From assembly GCA_030704615.1 (NCBI GenBank), contig JAKLZA010000072.1:1-50000 (forward strand): a stretch of DNA of 50,000 nucleotides, given 5' to 3'. Positions 32,862 through 44,249 of the stretch are shown one piece after another. Source of the DNA: Takakia lepidozioides. Its lineage: Eukaryota; Streptophyta; Takakiopsida; Takakiales; Takakiaceae. The stretch's first letter is position 1. Every line of letters begins with the position of its first letter. Made by a program: the position numbers and the translations under genes. The notes below the pieces were generated by a model that had not been told where the DNA came from, made no database searches, and saw only the letters and a list, made by a program, of their open reading frames with translations.

Positions 32862-35412
32862 CCCTTTGCTCATGTGCCTACCTTCCACATCTAAAGATCT
32901 TTGAATAAGATCGCGTACCATATCGGCAAAAAACCAGCTGATACAATCGCCTCGATATAGATGGCGCAGTGACCAGCTGTAGACTCAATCAAGAGTAAAA
33001 TTCCTCATGTCCAGAATAAGGGACTCGGTAAAATGCTGGAGCTCTTTAGCTGTATAGTAACACGTGGGCTGGAAACCTCTGTAATTCGTAACTAGGCATT
33101 GTACTTACCATGCTCTGCGCTTGACTACCGCCCACCCCAACAGATGTCCACTCAGCTTTTGCTGGAGGCCTGCAAAACCCTCCACAAGCACCAGGGAGTA
33201 TCACTTGACTTTCTCTAATTTAAGCCTTAGGTGTCCAAATTGTCACCAAGCTAATTTGTGAACATGTCAAAGGATCATGGGGGAGGAAGAAGTTTGGCTG
33301 TGAGCTACCACCAGTGAGTCCAATTTGTTATACCAGTTGTTTATTGATGGCCACTCATCCAATTGTTACTCCCAAGTGTTTATGGAGAAACTGGAATATC
33401 TCAGAAAATCTGAACTTATTCCAGATGACTCCTGACTTTAGGGTTCAACTTGATCGCTCCTTCTAGCTCAAGGCTAGAGCGAACTGAAAAGATTTGCCAT
33501 TAGCAATATGGGTTCATGCCGATATAATTGGGCAGCTTTTGGCATGTAAAGTTTGTGGGCTTTCACCATGTCGTTGACTTCCCTGAACCAAAACTCTCTT
33601 ATCGAGCTAGGGATTTGACACAATCTTCTTACAGCTTGGGCACAACTTCCAGGGATAGATCTTCTTAGAATGCCAATTGACTGCCCTCAAGTACCTTCTT
33701 CCTAGATCAATGATATAGTTTCAGCCACATTCTTCAGGTAACTGAATTTCATGTGCTATGGAAGCAGCTTAATTAGGATAAAGCAGCCCGAAGGGCATTG
33801 ACTTGTCATAGGCGTGTGACTCATAATGGTTTGCAAGAGAGCAAGTACTTAATCCTGGTAACCCGTAGAGGCAAACCTTCAAGAGAAGGTGACTGAACTC
33901 CTGCAGCTCTCCTCCATTGCTAATCTACTCTTCGCTGCAGTGTCAGCAGCCGACCCAATGCTGAGCTCCTGCATGACTCGTCGAAAATGGAGACCTGCAG
34001 AAACCACCTTAGTACATCTGGGTGGAGAGACCCAACCTCCTCTCTGCATCTGACTGCCTGGGCTTACAGGTCACTGCTGAGCTGCTCGATTGAAAGCCTG
34101 GCTTCTTCTATGTTCAAGTCCCAGTCCGCCAGGCAGTAGTTCCCTCATGTCTTTCAACCTCCTCGCCTTTGCCAATATGCTCAGGAATGGGTTCTCTATG
34201 GTCATAATCCTCAACTAATGAAGATGTTTATTCCATGCTGCAGAAAGAGTATAGGATACATACAATCTGCACCTCCAGGAAGACCTTTGCAGAGCAGTCT
34301 ACTCACATCTTTACCAGAAATGCTACTCATGTCTAACAATTGGGGGACTGCTCAAGTAGATACCTGCGGCATACCCGTATTATTCTTGATCATACCTTAT
34401 TCCCCAGTGAGGATCTCTCTACGGCCATGTCTAAGCCATCGTGCTATTGCCAGAGTCATTGCCCAACGTATAAGGACTCGAGGTATTTGTGAGCTTCGGC
34501 TCCAGAATACGATATGTGGCTGTATGGAATAGCACGTGAGAGGATCTTCGACACACTCTGCCCTTGGGTAGACAGTTTGCAGAGTGGTTTTCGACGTCAC
34601 CGTTCTGCTCATCACGACGAAGGGACGAGCAGGAGTCCCTTCGTCGTAGAGATGAGCATAGTGATATCGTGGAACATTGCAAGCTGCTAGTCTTGATCCT
34701 AAGGGGAGAAAGTGTCGAACACCCTCTCACATGCCTGCTAAGCTGGTGACATTGCTTTGATCACCTCCAGGCAGATGTGGGGAATTCCCTCGGGAAATTC
34801 GCCAGGCAATGAGTCGCTAGGCCTAGTAAGTCTGTGCCAATTGTGTGTATCCGATTCCCCTGAGTAATGTGGCCGTGGCTCCTCTGACAAGTTGGTCAAG
34901 CTACGCTTCATTCTTTTCAGAAAGCAAAGTCTGGATCCAGCTCCACCAACGTTAGTACCCTTCCTGCCACTCGGTAGATTAACCCAATTCGACATTAGCT
35001 GGCTCTGGTGCAAGAGGTCCCCCGTCCGTAAGTTTCTTCAACCATCCAATGGCACTGAAAGCTCTTTGAAAGTAGGGAGATACTCCATTGAATTTTCGAA
35101 GAAGCTCGTTATGGCTTGTCTTTGCGAGCAGAAGAACACTTCCGATGTCGTAGTGATCTCTAACATCTTCCACAAAGAAATCCTCACACGGGTTGCAGCA
35201 GAGATGCCGGAGCACTTCTGCTACTGCGAGGCCACACTCGACTCTTGAAATCGAAGAGAGAGATGCAGAGCGACGGAGAAAATATAGAGGAACATTGTGG
35301 AGGTAGTTCTGTTCTGTAGCTTTCAGACTTTTGTTTTTTTATTTTATATCTCTAACTTACAAACCTTTTCCTTTTATTGTCATTTATTTTATTTTTTCTC
35401 ATTTATTATTTT
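32862..35412. other. Long spacer with one possible exon
   Basis: No gene is recognised with confidence. On the minus strand, 35250-34979 reads EVLRHLCCNPCEDFFVEDVR and SVLLLAKTSHNELLRKF, which looks protein-like but matches no family I can name. It may be a gene fragment. The rest shows no signature on either strand, apart from the hairpin at 34606-34658. Confidence 0.35.
34606..34658. repeat. Hairpin with 21-bp arms
   Basis: TGCTCATC + ACGACGAAGGGAC (34606-34626) pairs with GTCCCTTCGTCGT (34635-34647) and GATGAGCA (34651-34658). The loop is GAGCAGGA and there is a three-base bulge AGA. Every arm base pairs perfectly. Confidence 0.9.
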
Positions 35413-36031
35413 CTTAGTGACGGAAGATAATAGGAATAATGTAAGAACTTAATGCACACGTGCAACCTCTCACAGGATCCGGGTTACACTAGGTTACAGA
35501 CGAGGTGTGTAACTCCACTGGGGTTACATCGGGTTACACGACGAGGTCTGTAAGTAACTCCACTGGGGTTACAATCGGTTACACGATGAGGCGTGTAACT
35601 CCACTTGGGGTTACACAAAATGGAGTGTAACTCCAGTCGGTGTAACTGGTCTCAAAATTTGACTAAGTCCAAATGTGGCTAAGTATAAAATGGACTCACT
35701 AGAGTTACATGAGAAACAAGGGTTACATAGGGTTACACGGATTGGATTGCTGACGGGTTACACACTGCAAGAGCCTCCCATCAAGAATCAAATGGAAACC
35801 TCGCCACCTGCATTGCTGTCACCTCACCATCACGCTACCCACCACTCCATGAAACCCACCCAGATTCTTAAGTATTTAATAGTGAAACTGAGGTAAGAGG
35901 GGGAGGGGGTGGGGAGGATTTGACAGGCGCCCCGCTAAAGGAGTCCAGGCTGCCGAAATCCGGCGAAAGTACCGTCAGATCGCACGCGTCCATTAAGTTC
36001 TTACATTATTCCTATTTTGACACTTAGTGAC
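35413..36031. mobile_element. Mutator-type MITE, 601 bp, with 9-bp target duplication
   Basis: CTTAGTGAC occurs at 35413-35421 and at 36023-36031. Between them the element 35422-36022 has terminal inverted repeats of about 40 bp. The best part, AATAGGAATAATGTAAGAAC plus TTAATG, is exact in both ends; the outermost bases are imperfect. A 9-bp duplication is the hallmark of Mutator-like elements. There is no transposase inside, so it is non-autonomous. The interior holds a minisatellite and a G-rich stretch near 35896-35920. Confidence 0.88.
35478..35760. repeat. Minisatellite inside the Mutator-type MITE
   Basis: Units alternate GGTTACAC...GACGAGG with TGTAACTCCACTGGG, repeated several times with small changes in length. 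GTTACAC and GTGTAAC are reverse complements, so each unit is itself an imperfect inverted repeat. Confidence 0.85.
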
Positions 36032-36926
36032 AGTCGACAATCTGCTAAAACACAGATATAAAGAAATTGAAACAACACTAATGGTATTAGATAGTTAAAA
36101 TGATTTATATACTTTATATATTCAATAAAAACGTTGCCAGAATTCCCTGCCACGTCATATATTGGGTTTATTTTAATTTTGGGATATTATAATATTATCT
36201 TATGTGGGTTCAGTCTTCTAATTTGCTTAACGAAAATAATTATAAAGAACTTATACCGGGGAAAACGAGAATTATAGTAGGGAAAACGAGAATTATTTTT
36301 GACATATTTGATAAGCAAAACCGATATTACCGCCCTAGAGGTAATCGGAAATAGTGAAGAGCTGGGTACTGTTCTTTGTCAGATCGGTTTCTCTTCAGTA
36401 CGTTGCGACTACAAGCAGAGTAGTCCTGAGTTAGAGTTGTCGATCTGCTTTGTCGTGTACTGTGCAGCTGCCTGCTACTGCTCATGGCCCTTCTCTGCAC
36501 CATGTTTTGCTCTACAAGTTATCTTATTGGCATCAGAGTGCTGATCTAAGTTGGGGTTTTGTAGTTTGATGGTAAAACCAGTACCTTAAAAACATCTGAA
36601 TGCCAAGTAAACAGGGTTGAGGCTTTCCTAGCTACAAACTAAAGGGGCACAGAAGATAGTGCAACCCAGAGACTAGAAAGAGGCTAAAAGGCCAGAGACG
36701 CTGCAGTTTAAGACAAATCAGTGACTCAATTAAGATGTAAGAAATGGACAGCTGAGGAAGACAAAGTGAGGCATCCTGATTCCTCTTTATTCAAACAAAG
36801 TCTGTAGACTTTCCCACACAAAAAGGCATTGGCTATGTGCCCGTTGGAAATCTTCAGGATCGAAGTTGTCCTGATATCGATTTCATACCGATTTGGATTA
36901 CCACCATGCTACATGAGGCGTGGCAG
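36032..36926. other. Spacer, no recognised gene
   Basis: AT-rich at first. An 81-codon plus-strand frame at 36299-36544 has no known signature. The stretch is downstream of the minus-strand F-box gene. Confidence 0.4.
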
Positions 36927-37517
36927 TTAGGCACAATGGTCATCCACCACCTCATCATCTGTCTCCAAGCCTCGAACAACCTCCTCGATAATCCAATCCA
37001 GGGTTTCAACTTCCATCTCCGATAGAATCTCGGAACCTCCATCTTCTGACTCTGATACAATGTCGGAGGTTGCCGCATCCTGATCATCTGTCTCCAAGCC
37101 TCGAACAACCTCCTCTATTATCCAGTCGAGGGTTTCAATCTCCATCTCCGATAGAATCTCGGAATCTCCATCTTCTGACTCTGATACAATGTCAGAGGTT
37201 GCCGCATCCATCTCTGATACAGACGGGAGAGTCATATCTCTCCCCCTCCAGTTGCCCTCGAGAAGAGTTCGACTCATAAATGAAAATATCATGTCCTCCG
37301 CCGTTCCAAACCCGGTGGCCTGCTCCGCATGCCTGCTAGCGGTCACAAGACTGTAGTAATTACCGAAGTCAGAAGTTGCTATGAATTCATTCCATAACTT
37401 GGATACCGCTCTGAACCGGACCACCTCCTTTAGTGGCAATCTAGCTCCTACCATCATGAGGATGGAATCCGGCAACAGCTGAGAGTCTGCATTTACGGTG
37501 CTACCCTGATCTGCCAT
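36927..37517 (-). CDS. Short F-box protein with duplicated acidic C-terminus
   Basis: A single exon of 196 residues from an ATG at 37517. Residues about 14-50 (LLPDSILMMVGARLPLKEVV, RFRAVSKLWNEFIATSDF) are an F-box, the part that binds SKP1 in SCF ubiquitin ligases. The usual substrate-binding Kelch, LRR or FBA region is absent; typical plant F-box proteins are about twice this length. Instead the end carries two copies of a 43-residue acidic unit (DAATSDIVSESEDG, SEILSEMEIETLDWIIEE, VVRGLETDD), encoded by a 129-base tandem duplication at about 36945-37210. It may be a truncated gene whose exon was cut short, or a real short F-box protein. No stop or shift is seen within it. Confidence 0.7.
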   Translation of the reverse strand: MADQGSTVNADSQLLPDSILMMVGARLPLKEVVRFRAVSKLWNEFIATSDFGNYYSLVTASRHAEQATGFGTAEDMIFSFMSRTLLEGNWRGRDMTLPSVSEMDAATSDIVSESEDGDSEILSEMEIETLDWIIEEVVRGLETDDQDAATSDIVSESEDGGSEILSEMEVETLDWIIEEVVRGLETDDEVVDDHCA

Positions 37518-39173
37518 AGCGAAATGGGCAGAAAGAGACTTACATCAAACTTCAAACTACCAAACGAGTACAAAATGCTGCACCTACAAAGCCCCAACTC
37601 CAAAGTGCAAGAGCTCGCAAACAAAGCCCTGCCTGTGTGTGAGAGAGAGAGACGAAGATCCAAGAGCTGCCGCTGACTTTAAGCAACTTGCTCGTTCGAA
37701 TATTCGAAAAATCCATGCGCGCTCGAATGGGCGCTGATAACTTAGATCCCGCAAGGACTCTTCCTCCGCAGAGTCCGCACACACGCTGAGCAACAGGGAT
37801 ATTTCGAATTTTATTAGTAGTCCTGCCGTTGTGTATTAGTGCCTCTTTGGAGAATTAATTTGCATGAAAGGAGGATTAAGAGGGCAGCATCTGCAAAATG
37901 TTTGAAGTGTGAGTGTGACGATAATTTTCATGTCGTTTGCTCTCGTCAATTTCTCAACATTTGCTGAATAGATACATTTCACACACAACCTACTGGCAGG
38001 TAACTTCGTAATCTCAACGATTACAGATCGGAACCGGCGTAAATCGTCACTTAGTCAATGGGCTTCCCACATCAAATTTGCAATAAAATGTACTTGGAGT
38101 GGATGATGTGTTGCATTGTGCATCGCCGGTGAGCTACGCGCAGTTACACTGCGGTCTCCATCCAAACAGCCTGCACACAAAATAGATCCCCCAACGTGCC
38201 CAGTTGCCAGTAGTTTATTTAATGGAAAATCAAGGACAAGACACGACTTATGATTGTACATTTGCGCTGAATAATTGATGTGTCAGGCTCTCCACCCCCT
38301 CCCCCAAATATCAAAGTCATCTTCTCCAAGCTTCTCAAGCAGGTCACATCCATCCCCAGTGGACCACCCAGCCTCCACCCATCTAACATTTGAGGACCCA
38401 CGAAGGGGGACTCATCACTGTTTCTATGCAATGGGGTGCTTCTTGGAGTTCGAGCCTCTATTTAAGTATTGAAGTATATAGTAAAATAGAAGCATGCTTC
38501 TCAATAGCAGTTACGGTAGTTATTATTAGAAGGATCACTTTCCAGGGGTCCTCCACCCCCTCAAATCTCAGTAAGTTAGTGGTTCAACTGCAAAGTGAGA
38601 TCATGTTGTTGTTGAAGGGTTGGATCGACCAGTCACAAATCGGCCCTTAATTTAGTGAGAGGAGCAAATATCTTCTTTCAATACCCTGCCCATGCGCAAG
38701 GGTCATGGGACCAAGGGAAGGTGGGGAAGATTATGCGATTATACGATTATACCACATCCGTTAAGCTAGAAGGATTGAACCCAAAATCACCTATGTGGCA
38801 CTCTTATCAACCCACTGGCTTTGTGGAGCCCAGATTGTCGACTTGCCATGTTTAAGTAAGGACAAAAAAGATGTGATGGCCTGCCCATCTTGGTGGGTCC
38901 AGTCGTCCAGTCACTTGTCCTTCCCTTTGTTGCCACCCTACCAACGAGCCCTCAAGATGAATGGCCATCTTAACTGTCGATTTGAGAGACATGTGCGGTG
39001 GACGTCCAGCAGATTTACAGAGCCCATGAAGATGAAAGCACAAGTTGAAGGATTGAACCCAGGATCACCTTCACCCTAAGTGAAGGTGCAAACCTATAAT
39101 TTACTCACAAATTGGGCCACTTAGGAAAAACTAACCTTCATCCTTCCAATGGAGAACACTAGGAATAATGTGG
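37518..39173. other. Spacer, no recognised gene
   Basis: Nothing with a family signature is seen. AAGGATTGAACCC followed by ATCACCT occurs near 38771 and again near 39048, so a short dispersed repeat is present. A GA run lies near 37640-37653, where the leader of the F-box gene may be. Confidence 0.4.
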
Positions 39174-39574
39174 TAAGAGCATCCCCACCCTACACTGAAC
39201 CCAGCAAGCCAACGGAATATGAGGGTATGCTGGGCGGGAAAACATCCCCACCCATGCACTAAACCCTATATCCCATGAAAAGCGGGCACTAAATATCGTT
39301 CCGTGCACTGAACCCGAGCGCCCCGTATTCAGTGCACATAATACGTCCCCGAATCCAAGTCGTGACCAAGCGCGAGCCTGTCAGCATCTTGGCGGAGACC
39401 TGCCCCTTCCTGCCAACGGGAGGCGAGGTGCAGGGGGATAGTGTGGGTGATTCAGGGACCAGGGTGTACGCGAGTCGGGCTGCCGCGCCAGAGAACCCAG
39501 CAGGCCCTGAATCGACGATACAATCTTGGGCATTACAAGGATTATTTGGGGGCTCAAGGGTGGGGATGCTCTAA
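39174..39574. mobile_element. Harbinger/Tourist-like MITE, 395 bp, TAA target duplication
   Basis: The element 39177-39571 starts GAGCATCCCCACCCT and ends with its exact reverse complement AGGGTGGGGATGCTC. TAA flanks both ends (39174-39176 and 39572-39574). The interior has repeats of the terminal theme (CATCCCCACCC near 39243) and no gene. The termini resemble those of the MITE at 20130-20488. Confidence 0.88.
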
Positions 39575-40572
39575 GAACTTAACCCTTAACCCATGACCAC
39601 CGTTTTGGTGGGCCAACCCAAAAGCATACACAGTGGGATGGATGACTTCCTGCTCTGAATCATCCATAGAAATGGACCTTAGAGAAATGTTCCTACCTAC
39701 TACATCCATCTGCCCATGAATTTTCAGAGAGTTTCACCGTTGCAATTGGTAGATTATATGAAAATGGTGATGTTGTTTTTTCACATGCCCACCAATTCTA
39801 CCCCAAGAAAAAGCTTTGGCGAAAGGGGGGGGGGGGGGGGGGGGGGTTATTTTTCCTGTGGGAATGCCCTACATATTCACGTTCCTGGGCACTCACACCA
39901 TGGATGCAGGAATTTGTAGCCAATCCCCCCAAAATATAGTGGGCGTCCTTTGTATGTCAAATTGGGGGGGGTAAAAATGGATTTCTTGTACACTACTATG
40001 CAATCTGGCCCATCGGATACTTTCTTTCTTTTTCGGAAACATAATTCCTATGATGAGGTTCTGCTCTGCAGCAATGCAGAGACAGTGGTGAAATGTTTTT
40101 TGGATTCTGCCAAATTGCCAAGCTCAGATCTGCAATCTGCCAGTTTTTGGGTTGCATCCCAGCTCAGGCTGTTATGGCCGGAGCAGGTAGCACTTCCCGG
40201 CAAGGGTAATGGAGGGTCACGTCACAAAAACCCCAAAAACGCGGCGGGCCCTTGTGAAATCAACTCCAGGCATCGCATTATTTAGCTGGGTGGAATCCCA
40301 TGCCCCCACACACAGGCCGGCAAAATTCAGCCCACTGGGCCTTCGCGCCTGCCACATCAGCAGGGTCAACGCCGCCGGCATTACCCCCAACTTTGAAAAT
40401 TCTAGACGGCAGAGTTTTTATTGTTTTTGCCCGTTGTAAATTGGAGCGGACAGGGAATTTTTCGCACTACATTTTTTGTTCAGGGATGAATGAAATCGGA
40501 CTTCATACAAGGAAGTTACGGGACGGATGAAAAACGACCCAACCTGATTCAGGTCGCATCGTCATTTAAGGG
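39575..40572. other. Spacer with a poly-G tract, no recognised gene
   Basis: No family signature is seen on either strand. A 22-base G tract lies at 39825-39846 and a shorter one near 39964. Confidence 0.4.
39825..39846 (+). repeat. Poly-G tract, 22 bases
   Basis: An unbroken run of 22 G. Such a tract can form a G-quadruplex and is prone to length error in replication and sequencing. Confidence 0.95.
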
Positions 40573-42225
40573 TTTATGTTGAGCAGTCCTGGGGCAAAAA
40601 TGACTTTTTCTGCACCTGTCTTCCCAGTTTGCGGATCAGCTGGCATGTCACCTCTCCCCCTGCCTGGGATGTCCCCTGGTGATGGTGAAGACGGTGATTT
40701 CAATTGGAGACACAAGAAAGCAAGAATCACTAAGTTCAGAACCCAGCTGCGGTTTTGACTCACAATCTCTTACTTCCGGTATTTTTGTGATGCTTGCTTG
40801 CTGGCAGCAGGCTATGAGCACAGTCATTGTCTGACTGGCCGACTTCAGTTTTGTTCTCAAACAGACATGACTGGCTAGCTACTACGATTATCTTCAACAG
40901 GCAATACTTGGCTTTCCATTCAGGAGTTAAGGCCTTAGGGTGTGTTGGGCACGTTTTCACTATAGGTTTCCAGGCTCCTGTCTTCCTCGCCCTTTTCTGC
41001 TACCAGATAGTTTTCCCTGCTTCAATGCTTTCTGGCTCACCGCTAAGGAGCTCGGGCCCTTGTGTATGCTTACATCCTGGTCGTTGGGCACCTATTTCTT
41101 CTCCTTCTTACATAGTTACTCACCCCCCATGTTACTTAGTTAGTTTTACTCATCTCACTTTGATTCTTTATGCTCTATATAGCTAGTTTGTTATGGTATC
41201 GAGGAAGTTCCCCCTCGGTTAGCCTTTACGGCCTCCTTGGTGGTTTTTTTTTCCACCTTTTGTAAACTCTAATTTATTTAATTTGATTGAAAAGGCCATT
41301 GTCCCCTTTCCTTAGGGGAAAAAAAACAAAACAAAAAAGCAAAACGAGTTTCATCCTGCATTTGCCTTTTGGCTTTCCTCTCAGGGTACCTGTCGTGGCA
41401 TGGAACGAAGCCATCATGGGGGGCGGGGCCCACGCTGACTTAAGGAGAATATGTGCGCAGCTTTGCGTGGCCCCGTCCCTAGTTTTTCTTTCTGGACTCC
41501 GTCTCCAAAGACTTCCCGGATACGCGCAAAGTGCCCAGGAGAGGTATATGGGGATGTATCTGGGGGCGGAAGGGATGGTCACTTTACGGATAACTTTAAT
41601 GTGTCAGCATTTTTGGGTGAATATCCGAGTGTCAGGATGAAGGAAGTACAATGCATGAGAAGAAAGACGGAATGGAAAATGGAGGAAATGCGAAATATCA
41701 CCACAAATGGCGCCATATCAGCCAGCAGAGGTGGAAATGAAGAAAAATGAAAGCAAAAGAGTCAGGTTGGAACTGTACCCAAAGGTGGTCCGACATCTTG
41801 TGCATGCAAGGTGATTACACGGAAATGTGTTTCTATATATCTTCAATGCCATCTCCCCTCCCAATCTTAGGGTGCATCTTGCTCTCTGAATAGATCGGGC
41901 CATCTTGATTGTTCTTTCTGCACAACTTTCCCATCTCATTTACCACTCCATCACTCACACACAATATGGCAATAATAATAGCTTTGGCCATGACACATTC
42001 ATTCTCACCTGCATCCCTTCCTCTATCTATGATTTCCGTTGCCCTCTCAAGGTTTCTCAAGGAGTTTGTGAGTCTCTGCCAACTTGTTGGAGTCTATAAA
42101 ATTAGATAGCTCCATGTATGGTGAAGCTTTGGTCAAAGCTGGAGAATAAGGGTGACACCCATTTTCGGGCTTATTGCTCGCATGTGGTCGCAAGCTACCA
42201 AGTCCCCAATGCCCCTACTCCAAGC
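40573..42225 (+). repeat. Inverted repeat arm 2 of an unclassified dispersed element
   Basis: It is the reverse copy of 28520-30400. It lacks the 307-bp insertion and keeps about 80 bases near 40955-41040 that arm 1 lacks. On its minus strand a frame at 42060-41833 (RNLERATEIIDRGRDAGE, IIIAILCVSDGVVNEM) is preserved in arm 1 with one stop, which hints at a once coding stretch. It abuts the gypsy remnant at 42233. Confidence 0.85.
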
Positions 42226-42232
42226 CTAAGAA

Positions 42233-44118
42233 TCAAAGTCTAAGAATCTCGGAGTCACCACTGCTCATCCTATCAGAGCCTGAGTCCATCAGATCACTCG
42301 TCTCATCCACCTGCTCCAATAGTGCTTCACTTTTTACAATGTAAACATCCTCGGGATCAGGTTCTTCCATTACTTCACCTGCATCTGTCTGCGCAGCTTC
42401 GCATCGGTTGATGGTGTGCAACGGGAAATATGCTATGTCTTTTCCCGGCCCATATCTGATGCGGATCGTCTCAGTCTCAGTGTCAACTGCTGCTCCTAAC
42501 GTTTTGAGAAAATCCAAGCACAGCAGCAGGTTGTATGTATCAGTGTTGACTACCATAAAAGACATGCGGTTGGTGAGCTTTCCTACTGTGATTTTTAGGT
42601 CTTCCAGCCTTCCCATTGCGGTTTCCACCGCATGACCCGATCTGTTGAAACATAACTCGTCAACCCCAGGTCTCTCACCGTGCTTGCAGACATTACTGAT
42701 AACATGGCGCCCGTCTCGACCTGCCCAAGTATTTGATGCGCACCCACCGAAACCATTGCATGCAATGCTTTCACCTTCCCCGTGTGCGTGTATGACACAG
42801 CAGTTTGCTGCCCATGCGAATCCTTGATCTTTGTAAATGGTGCACACGATGAGAGGGCTGCCATATTCTTTTTTTGCTGATTCAATGCGCTCTACCACCT
42901 TTACCAGACCCTTGAGCTTCTCCAACTCCCCTGGAACCGTCATGATTAAGTCCATGGGTGTCAACGATATCCTGCCTTTATAAAAGAGGCTAAGTATTTT
43001 GGAATGCGAGCTGGGTTCGCTAGCGTTTCTCCCTACAGACCTTGGAAACACAGAATGCCGAGGTGTGCTGGTCTCCCCACTCTCTTCTTCACCTTGGGGA
43101 CCAGAGAGTGACGCTGGTGGTGATGGATTCGCTACAGGCACACGGTTTCTTGGCAGCCTGGTTACTTCATTGACATTGGTCTCGACCATCAGAGCTGTCA
43201 ACTCAGCCAACACTGCATCTTCATCTTCCGAAAACACTTATACAAAGTTTGTAACAATAGCTCCCATCCATGTTTGTTCGGACTTCCTGTTGCATTCACT
43301 CTCAAAGTGCCCGAGCATCTTGCAGTTGGTACATCTTACCCCACATACCTTGGTGCGGTGGCCAAATTTGTGATATTTTTCACATTCGATTGGTGTCCTC
43401 CCCACCGTGCAGTAGGCTGCGATGTGACCATCTTGTCCACAAGTATGACCATCTTGCACGGACACACCCCTCTCGGTGGTGTCTTGCTACCAGAAGCCTC
43501 TACAATGACGGGTCCCTCGTCAAAGAACTTTTGTAATGTAGTGTTCAGAACGTCCAGACGCATGTCCACTGGATTCACATACATAATCTCATCCATGTCA
43601 TTTCCTTCAAGAGGTTCTAGAGGAGTCTCTCCGAGTCTGCCTAGCCCTCTTTCGACCTCAACGGCCGCCTCCAACGCTTCATCGACAGTAGTGAATCTTC
43701 TACCCAATAATACTCTCATGATCTCGAGCCTAAGACCCCCAAGAAATCGTTTTCTTTGCTCTAAATCAGAAATTTGTCCTCGAAGGAACAAACGGTTCAA
43801 CCGATCTTGAAAGTAGGTTTGCACCCACTGTTTGTTCTCCTGTCTAACGGCATCCATGCACATCTTGATCTCCGCCAAGTCTACCGTGCCAAACTTTGCT
43901 ATGATGTTTGAAAATCTTCCCAATTGTCTATTCTCGGATTCTGTTTCCAAAACCACTCATCTGCCTTGGATCATAAGTTCAACCCGGCTACCTTGAAGAT
44001 TTTATCCTTTGTCATGTCACAGACATCTCCTGACATTTGTATGGTCTCGACCCAATCTATCACATTTTCACTATCTCTACCATAAAACGGAGCATCGATC
44101 CATGAGGGGCTCGTCATT
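42233..44118 (-). pseudogene. Ty3/gypsy gag and protease remnant
   Basis: Read on the minus strand from 44118: SWIDAPFYGRDSENVIDWVE (gag start), a stop, then a frameshift near 43910. 43956-43336 gives gag with FQDRLNRLFLRGQ, ISDLEQRKRFLGGLR and TTVDEALEAAVEVERGLG. Zinc-knuckle sequence CEKYHKFGHRTKVC and CTNCKMLGHFESEC lies in another frame at 43465-43238. 43237-42233 starts with a linker. The retropepsin reads VSVGAHQILGQVETGAMLSV in one frame (the usual active-site D-S/T-G appears as E-T-G), then TYNLLLCLDFLKTLGA in another. At least four breaks. Reverse transcriptase and integrase are missing; the element stops where inverted arm 2 begins. Confidence 0.82.
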
Positions 44119-44249
44119 TTGGTGAATATTACTTCTACACTAAACTCACACTACTTAGTACACACTGGTCAATTGATATCGTACTCAAGTTGTACTAAGA
44201 ATGACTCCAGCAAGAAATGCATCATTCGATCACACAGACATGTGTTAAA

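Noticed and set aside
34979-35250. Minus-strand exon of a repeat or resistance protein
   Set aside because: The wording is protein-like, but no motif allows assignment and no splice partner was found; listed only as a possibility in the spacer entry.
35455-35760. Possible CRISPR-like or telomere-like array
   Set aside because: Unit lengths vary, there are no unique spacers, and the units are inverted GTTACAC/GTGTAAC motifs inside a MITE.
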